5,717 nt of DNA from Anaerolineae bacterium (GTDB taxonomy: Bacteria > Chloroflexota > Anaerolineae > B4-G1 > SLSP01), in NCBI GenBank assembly GCA_021159805.1, contig JAGHDT010000433.1, positions 1 to 5,717 of the forward strand. The letters are read 5' to 3'. Made by a program: the position numbers and the translations under genes. Numbering within the stretch: the first letter of the stretch is position 1; every line of letters starts with the position of its first letter. This document shows positions 1 to 5,717 of the stretch, piece after piece. The notes under the pieces were generated by a model. That model had not been told where the DNA came from, ran no database searches, and saw only the letters and a program-made list of their open reading frames with translations.

Positions 1-565
1 CGGTACCACCGTTGGGATCAATACCTACCAGGAAGGAGAACGAATAGGGATCGCCACACGAGAGCGGAGGGCTATCATCGCTACAAGACCAGGCGTGCGC
101 GTAGAAGGAAGCCTCGACCAGGGAGCCGGCCGGGATATTCCGGACGACCTGGTAGTATCCCGCGTTCTGCTTGCCGAAGAAGGTGAAGCACATCCCGCTA
201 TAGTACCCATCATAGATCCGGTTCGGATCACTGTTGAAGGGCGCCTCGTTGGGAATCACCTTGCACTCAGGCCGCTTGTACTCGCCTTCCTCCCACCACG
301 TCACCCAACCCTCCGGCGTGAAAATCTCGCCGTATTGGGCGCCGGTGAAAGTGTCACGGGTCCAGTTGCCGGAGTTCGGCAGAGAGTTGTCAATAGATCG
401 ACCAATACCCTCAAAGCCGGGATTAACCAGCAGGTTGGTTCCGGCATCCTGGCGATAAGGGCTCTCTGCCTCAGCAGCTTGAACCGCCAGAGCCGGGAGC
501 AACATAACCAGGGTGAACGCCACCAGCATCAGCGACGTCACTATCTTGAGCTTCTTACCGATCAT
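1..565 (-). CDS. Secreted protein with N-terminal carbohydrate-binding-like jelly-roll domain (3' end cut by the window edge)
   Basis: The reading frame is open from an ATG at 565 down to base 2, giving 188 residues with no stop, so the C-terminus lies outside. Residues 1-31 form a Sec signal peptide: basic start (Lys4, Lys5, Lys7), a hydrophobic core around 8-24, and likely cleavage after Ala27 (Ala-Leu-Ala) or Ala30. The mature protein soon shows NLLVNPGFE (44-52), the usual opening strand of CBM4/9-like and galactose-binding-like beta-sandwich domains. Aromatic-rich segments follow (Trp90-Trp91, Tyr121-Tyr122, Tyr137-Tyr138). Cysteines at 101, 126, 161 and 170 could form disulfides outside the membrane. 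The start is fixed by an AAGGAGG ribosome site 9 nt upstream. The gene is divergent from the membrane glycosyltransferase and has a very strong promoter. Export is well supported. Sugar binding is inferred from the fold signature, and the full function cannot be judged from a partial protein. Confidence 0.82.
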   Translation of the reverse strand, partial: MIGKKLKIVTSLMLVAFTLVMLLPALAVQAAEAESPYRQDAGTNLLVNPGFEGIGRSIDNSLPNSGNWTRDTFTGAQYGEIFTPEGWVTWWEEGEYKRPECKVIPNEAPFNSDPNRIYDGYYSGMCFTFFGKQNAGYYQVVRNIPAGSLVEASFYAHAWSCSDDSPPLSCGDPYSFSFLVGIDPNGGT

Positions 566-720
566 GAGCTTGTGCCTCCTTGGAATTGATTGTGCACAGC
601 ACACAGTCCTGTTTCTTGAAATGGACTCTCGCGTATGACATAACAGAACCAACCGCCAGCGTCGCAAGACTACTCAGCGCCGGCGGCGACCACATTCACG
701 AGAGATCAAACACCAAACAC
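566..720 (-). promoter_or_regulatory. Predicted 5' leader (about 155 nt) of the secreted protein mRNA
   Basis: If transcription starts about 7 nt past the TATAAT at 732-727, the mRNA carries some 155 untranslated nucleotides. Possible pairings seen by eye in the transcript are an outer stem CTCTCGTG (about 696-703) with CGCGAGAG (about 626-633), including one G-U pair; an inner GCCGCC with GGCGGT; and a small hairpin TGTGC-TGT-GCACA at 603-591 just before the ribosome site. I do not recognise a known riboswitch class. Apart from these stems and the promoters, I see no gene in 566-784. Confidence 0.4.
575..581 (-). promoter_or_regulatory. Ribosome binding site of the secreted protein gene
   Basis: On the minus strand the sequence reads AAGGAGG, a full match to the anti-Shine-Dalgarno core, 9 nt before the ATG at 565-563. 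It decides the start codon and confirms that the minus strand is the coding one here. Confidence 0.85.
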
Positions 721-726
721 GCCGAA

Positions 727-754
727 ATTATAGCATACGGAGATGCGTTGTCAA
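727..754 (-). promoter_or_regulatory. Near-consensus sigma70-type promoter for the secreted protein gene
   Basis: On the minus strand the -35 is TTGACA (754-749) and the -10 is TATAAT (732-727), both perfect matches, separated by 16 bp. The -10 is preceded by TGC, so the extended -10 motif (TGN) is also present. The predicted start of transcription is near 720. Such a complete match suggests strong constitutive expression unless a repressor binds here. The -35 overlaps that of the opposite promoter. Confidence 0.75.
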
Positions 755-776
755 CGTAACTGGGAGCGTGTATACT
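748..776 (+). promoter_or_regulatory. Sigma70-type promoter for the membrane glycosyltransferase gene
   Basis: TTGTCA (748-753) and TATACT (771-776) each match the consensus at 5 of 6 positions and are spaced by the optimal 17 bp. The expected transcription start (about 783-785) falls on or within a base or two of the ATG at 785, which predicts a leaderless mRNA. The -35 shares bases 749-753 with the minus-strand -35, around the symmetric core TTGNCAA. Confidence 0.65.
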
Positions 777-2557
777 CCTTGCCAATGACCAAGCAATTGC
801 CACGTCGCTCGGCGGGACCTCTCCCCCGAGGCTGGATACTACCCATCGTGGTCCTGGCCACCACGTTGCTGCTCTACCTTCCCTTCCGCAGCCTTGGTCT
901 GGACGACTTCGACAGCTACAGCTTCGCGCTGGCCCTTGAGCACTTCGATCTTACGCTGCAACAGCCCCAGCCGCCGGGATTCCCGGTCTATGTCGCGCTG
1001 GCACGCGCACTCTACGCGGTATCGCCCAGCGAGGTCGCAGCACTGACGTGGCTCAGCGCCCTAGGCGGCACGATGGCGACGTTTCTTGTATGTCGTCTTG
1101 GACAGGTGTTCGACCCGGACCGTCCGCTAACGGCTGCGTTTGGCGCTCTGCTCTTTGCCCTGATCCCAATGAGCTGGCTGACGAGTGAGAAAGCTCTAAG
1201 CGATATGCCCGGGTTGGCCATCACCCTGTTAAGCCTCTGGCAGTGGGTCGCCTGGCGTACCCGGCAGATCACCCTGTCTCGCCCCACGCCGCCCATTGCT
1301 GCAGCGCTGGTGACCGGACTCGCATTCGGCGTGCGTCCTCAAAACGCACTTCCTGTAGGCTTGCTGGTCCTGGCCATCTTCATCGATGATTTGGTGCACC
1401 GGCGCTCGCTGAAGGTTTGGATTGGAGCCACAGTGCTCGTCATCGCCGGCAGCCTGGTCTGGCTCATCCCCACAGCCGGCGCCACGGGGGGGCTCTCAGC
1501 CTACATTGACCACATCCGCGCACACGCCACGCACGTCGGCAGAGCAGACTCACTGCTGGGTATGGCCGAGCCCATCCCCCAAGCACTGCGCATCAGGCTG
1601 TTCGCGTTCGGGGACACGCTGCTGACATCCCTGATCGGCGTTGGAGTCACTCCACCATTCCCCCCGGGAACATCTTGGCGCTACGTCGGGTTGGCACTGG
1701 TGGTGCTCCCCGGACTGATCTACGCCGACTGGCAACGACCCCGAACCCGATGGCTCGGGCTTTGGGCGCTGACCATCGCCCTACAGATCCTGGTTATTGA
1801 GGCGCTGGATCGTCCGCGGCTGCTTCTTCCGCTGATCCCACCCCTTGCATTGCTGATCGCCTCGGGTTGGGCGCGTATCGGAAACCGACCGCTCGCCGGA
1901 ACAGCCACAATGCTGGTTACCAGCCTGGCACTGCTCATGCAGACCGTGCCCTGGGTCACTTCGCTGTCACAGACACTCGCACCGCCGGCCCAAGCCGCAG
2001 CTTACATTCGAGGCCACTATCCCGCCAGCGAGACCCTGGTCGCGGCAGCAGGCTCATTCCGTGCCGCCCAGGTTGAGCTCCCGAATTACCCGCTGGCATA
2101 TCTCTACACCTTCAATCCGGAGGCGGTTACAGCCGCCCTCGCTTCAGGTTATAGCTACGTGGCCGTGCTTGATCGAGACCAGTTCACCACCGAGGCGATG
2201 GCAACGCTGACCAGGGAGGGGACGCTCGTCGTGTTGGACGACCTCACATTCTCGCGTGATAGACGGATTCACACCCAGCACGACCAGGTGAGAGTGCAGA
2301 TACTGACCCCGTCCGAACTCGTTCCCCCCGAGGCGCTGGACATGCCGCCGGACGGATGTATCGATCTGGGCTCAGATGCCGATGGACGGTACCTTGGGCA
2401 AGGGTGGTTCCGCTCTGAGGAGATCGTCGGCACGACAGCACGTTGGGCCGGGACCGAACTGACCAGCACCGTGCGGCTCACCCTTCCATCGGCGGACGCC
2501 CAGACCCTGCATCTCCGCGCCCTTGCCTATCCAGCTGACCAGATCCTCACGCTCAGC

Positions 2558-2591
2558 GCAGGGGGGCACGTCATTGGCCGTGCCCCCCTGC
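2558..2591. repeat. Perfect 13-bp inverted repeat (hairpin) inside the glycosyltransferase gene, downstream of thiQ
   Basis: GCAGGGGGGCACG (2558-2570) and CGTGCCCCCCTGC (2579-2591) are exact reverse complements around the 8-nt loop TCATTGGC. Two further C-G pairs are possible past a one-base bulge. It codes for Ala-Gly-Gly-His-Val-Ile-Gly-Arg-Ala-Pro-Leu within the C-terminal module. It lies about 150 nt beyond the thiQ stop, so a leftward transcript would fold it too. No T-rich tract follows on either strand, so it is not a standard intrinsic terminator. Confidence 0.6.
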
Positions 2592-2742
2592 CGCAGAGCT
2601 GGACGGATGTGCAGATTGAGATCCCTCAGGAGATCCTCCAGCGCGGGTCAACCCTCACGCTGGAGCTGATCCACGCCACGATGGCGTCGCCGTTCGAGAC
2701 TACCGGTGGGGCAAGTTCGGACAGACGCGCGCTTGCCGCAGC

Positions 2743-3852
<1,110 letters not shown>

Positions 3853-3864
3853 GCCCCCCAGACC

Positions 3865-5538
3865 CTAGAACGCCTGAGGCCCCGGTGGGCGGAGCCGCTC
3901 GATGGCGACAAACCCAACCACACACACAACCATCAAGATCGTCGACATCGCCAATGCCTGGCCATAGTTGAGGGACCCAGGTCGCGAGAGAAAACGGTAG
4001 ATCGCGACCGGAATGGTCGGCATCTCCGGCCGAGCAATCATCGACGTGGCACCGAACTCACCCATCGAAATCGTAAAGGCAAAGACCGCGCCAACAGCGA
4101 GCGCCCGCCAAGCGATGGGGAGTTCCACCTCGGCCAACACCCTGACGGGCGAGGCTCCCAACAACGCGGCAGCCTCACGTAGATTCGGCTGGATCGACTG
4201 CAACGAGGGCAGGATGCTTCGCACCACGAAAGGCAGCGCGACCAGCGTATGGGCAAACATGATCAGTGCAACCGTCCCACGAAGTGCCAGCGGCGGGCGA
4301 TCCATAGTGAGCAAGTACCCCAGCCCAAGCGTAACCGCTGACGTCCCCAGCGGCAGCATGAAGAGCGCATCGATCAGCCAGCTGCTGCCGCGCCGGTAGG
4401 TCGCCAGCGACGTCATCAGCCCCAAGGCCAGCGCCAACCCTGTGGTCATCAGCGCGATCTTCAGAGAGTTGCCCACAGCCGCGAGGGGTGGCACATAGAA
4501 GACCCCCTGTCGGGAATCCTCAAAGAGCGTCGCGTAGTACTGCAGGCCGGCACCAAAGGATCGAATCACGAGGGTCAACAGAGGCAGCGCAAGCAGCACT
4601 ACCATTACGAGGATATTGACTGCCAAAAAACCGATCTCCAACGGCGTCCGAGGGCTGCGCTCGGTCGCCCATTGGGGCTTCAGTTCCAGGGGCCGCGAGA
4701 TATGCCGTTGCAGCCGCGCATAGACCGATGTCATCACCAGCGTAAACAGTATCTGCATCAGAGAAAGTGCTGCCGCCAGCGGTAAGTTCGCGAAGTTGAT
4801 CGTCTGCCGGTAGATCTCCACTTCCAGTGTGGCAAACCGCGGTCCGCCCAGGATGAGGACGACGCCAAAGCTGGTGAAGCAGAAGATAAAGACCAAGGCC
4901 CCAGCCGTGACAACGACGGGGAGGAGCAGCGGCAGCGTGATCTCCCAGAAGACACGCCACGGCGATGCCCCCAGTGTGCGCGCCGCCTCTTCCAGGTAGG
5001 GATCAAGCGTGGACCAGAATCCGCGCACCATCCGCACCACAACCGCGTAGTTGTAGAAGACGTGCGCGATCAGAATCGCAGCCAGCGTATAGCGAAGATC
5101 CACCCCAAGCCAACGGCTCAGTCCCGATGTCGGGCCAAGTACCGTGTTGAAAGCAGCCGCCACAACCACTGCGGGGAGCACAAATGGCACGGTGACCAGT
5201 GCCTGGATCATCTGTTTGCCGGGAAAACGGTAGCGCGCGAAGACATAGGCGCCTGGAAGCGCCAGCACCAGGGTCAGCACCGTGGATAGAAGCGCCTGCC
5301 AAAATGTGAACCTGATGACCCGCAAGATGCCGGGTGAGATCAGACGCGCCATCAAAGGCGCCAGGTCCAGGTGATCGAGCCCCAGCAGGCTGGCTCTGGC
5401 GATCCCCACCAACGGATAGAAGTAGAAGATCAACAGGAAGACAAAGGGAACGACAAGCAGCGCGTAGGCCGCGACCGACCGGCCACGCGCCCCGTCGGAT
5501 CCCTGCTTACCTCCTTGGCTCCGAAAGCGAGGCTTCAA
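3865..5538 (-). CDS. thiP: ABC transporter permease with two fused MetI-like domains (ThiP-like)
   Basis: This inner-membrane channel subunit has both halves of the transmembrane pore in one chain, as in ThiP, FbpB and related type I importers. From the chosen TTG it is 557 residues (ThiP of E. coli is about 536). Each half has about six hydrophobic segments and an EAA loop that docks the ATPase: EEAARTLGASPWRVFWEI (about 183-200) and REAAALLGASPVRVLAEV (about 454-471). EFGATSMIARPEMPTIPVAI in the last part is typical of thiamine-type permeases. The start is uncertain. In-frame ATGs at 5631 and 5607 would lie deep inside the upstream binding-protein gene. TTG 5538 begins 7 nt after that gene's stop, which suits translational coupling, but it has no ribosome site of its own. 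A strong AAGGAGGT lies further in (5516-5509) with no usable start after it. The ATPase gene follows after 12 bp. Confidence 0.85.
   Translation of the reverse strand: MKPRFRSQGGKQGSDGARGRSVAAYALLVVPFVFLLIFYFYPLVGIARASLLGLDHLDLAPLMARLISPGILRVIRFTFWQALLSTVLTLVLALPGAYVFARYRFPGKQMIQALVTVPFVLPAVVVAAAFNTVLGPTSGLSRWLGVDLRYTLAAILIAHVFYNYAVVVRMVRGFWSTLDPYLEEAARTLGASPWRVFWEITLPLLLPVVVTAGALVFIFCFTSFGVVLILGGPRFATLEVEIYRQTINFANLPLAAALSLMQILFTLVMTSVYARLQRHISRPLELKPQWATERSPRTPLEIGFLAVNILVMVVLLALPLLTLVIRSFGAGLQYYATLFEDSRQGVFYVPPLAAVGNSLKIALMTTGLALALGLMTSLATYRRGSSWLIDALFMLPLGTSAVTLGLGYLLTMDRPPLALRGTVALIMFAHTLVALPFVVRSILPSLQSIQPNLREAAALLGASPVRVLAEVELPIAWRALAVGAVFAFTISMGEFGATSMIARPEMPTIPVAIYRFLSRPGSLNYGQALAMSTILMVVCVVGFVAIERLRPPGPQAF
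5509..5516 (-). promoter_or_regulatory. Shine-Dalgarno-like AAGGAGGT inside the permease 5' end, without a matching start codon
   Basis: The minus strand reads AAGGAGGT, coding for part of Gln-Gly-Gly in the permease frame. No ATG, GTG or TTG in that frame follows at normal spacing. The only nearby GTG, about 20 nt on, is in another frame that soon stops. It may be chance, or a sign that the true start codon is non-standard or altered in this sequence. Confidence 0.3.
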
Positions 5539-5545
5539 CGGTGCG

Positions 5546-5717
5546 TCATCGTAGGACCACGTCGGTCCAGGCTTCAATCCACGCCTCACGATTCTGCTCG
5601 ATCGCATCAGCGGAGATAACAGCCGGCGCATCCGCGGTCACAGCATATTGCGCAAAGACGTCGGGGAGCGCGGCGTCTTCGTTGGCGGGGAAGACCCACA
5701 TATGCAGAGGAATGTCA
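5546..5717 (-). CDS. thiB: C-terminal end of ABC transporter substrate-binding protein, thiamine-binding (ThiB/TbpA-like), 5' part outside the window
   Basis: Only the last 56 residues and the TGA stop (5548-5546) are inside. This periplasmic or lipid-anchored protein captures the ligand and hands it to the permease. The visible stretch contains FPANEDAALPDVF (9-21), then a helix with a Glu-Gln-Asn-Arg-Glu-x-Trp pattern, and ends in WIEAWTDVVLR. The E. coli TbpA/ThiB C-terminus has the same layout (Ala-Asn-Gly-x-x-Leu-Pro, then Arg-Gln-x-Trp-Ile-x-Glu-Trp near the end), from memory of the family. The ligand-binding residues are not visible, so thiamine is inferred from this tail and from the gene order thiB-thiP-thiQ. 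The stop is followed within 7 nt by the likely permease start. Confidence 0.78.
   Translation of the reverse strand, partial: DIPLHMWVFPANEDAALPDVFAQYAVTADAPAVISADAIEQNREAWIEAWTDVVLR

Noticed and set aside
95..589. Plus-strand open frame of 164 codons opposite the secreted protein gene
   Set aside because: The opposite strand has a signal peptide, a domain motif, a perfect ribosome site and a consensus promoter. This frame has none of these, and its predicted protein looks like an antisense shadow.
743..784. In-frame ATG at 743 as the glycosyltransferase start, adding 14 residues
   Set aside because: It overlaps the divergent promoter region and lies before the predicted transcription start. 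GGAG directly abuts the ATG, so spacing is wrong for a ribosome site.
4013..4399. Plus-strand open frame of 128 codons within the permease gene
   Set aside because: It is antisense to conserved permease sequence, including the second EAA loop. It has no ribosome site or recognisable domain.
5531..5577. Direct repeat of TTGAAGCCT (5577 and 5538 on the minus strand)
   Set aside because: Only 9 bp in two copies within coding sequence and with no third copy. This is best taken as chance.

Overview
The window is a GC-rich bacterial segment (about 60% G+C by eye) with five protein genes, two of them cut by the edges. The gene set would fit a Chloroflexota-like organism: a secreted protein opening with an Asn-Leu-Leu-Val-Asn-Pro-Gly-Phe-Glu jelly-roll motif, a multi-membrane GT-C glycosyltransferase with a soluble tail domain, and a thiamine-type ABC importer whose ATPase is of the long form. 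No marker gene is present, so this placement is a weak inference.

Left part (1-784). A minus-strand gene for an exported, probably sugar-binding protein runs off the left edge (1-565). It has a textbook ribosome binding site and a leader of about 155 nt. The region between it and the next gene holds two back-to-back sigma70-type promoters. The minus-strand promoter is a near-perfect consensus (TTGACA, 16 bp, TATAAT, with an extended -10). The plus-strand promoter (TTGTCA, 17 bp, TATACT) shares its -35 bases. The plus-strand -10 lies 8 nt before an ATG, which predicts a leaderless mRNA.

Middle (785-2794, plus). A 669-residue integral membrane glycosyltransferase-like protein (GT39/PMT-like) has a large soluble C-terminal half ending in a beta-sandwich module. 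It converges on the next operon, and the two coding ends overlap by 52 bp.

Right part (2743-5717, minus). An ABC importer operon is transcribed leftward in the order binding protein (only the last 56 residues visible), fused double-domain permease, ATPase. The C-terminus of the binding protein resembles ThiB/TbpA, so the operon is most likely thiBPQ, for uptake of thiamine or its phosphates. Its promoter, and any TPP riboswitch, would lie beyond the right edge.

Nothing here looks like a new defence, mobile or RNA-guided system. The points most worth checking are the shared -35 divergent promoter with a leaderless gene, a perfect 13-bp hairpin inside the glycosyltransferase gene and downstream of thiQ, the tail-to-tail coding overlap, and the ambiguous start of the permease.
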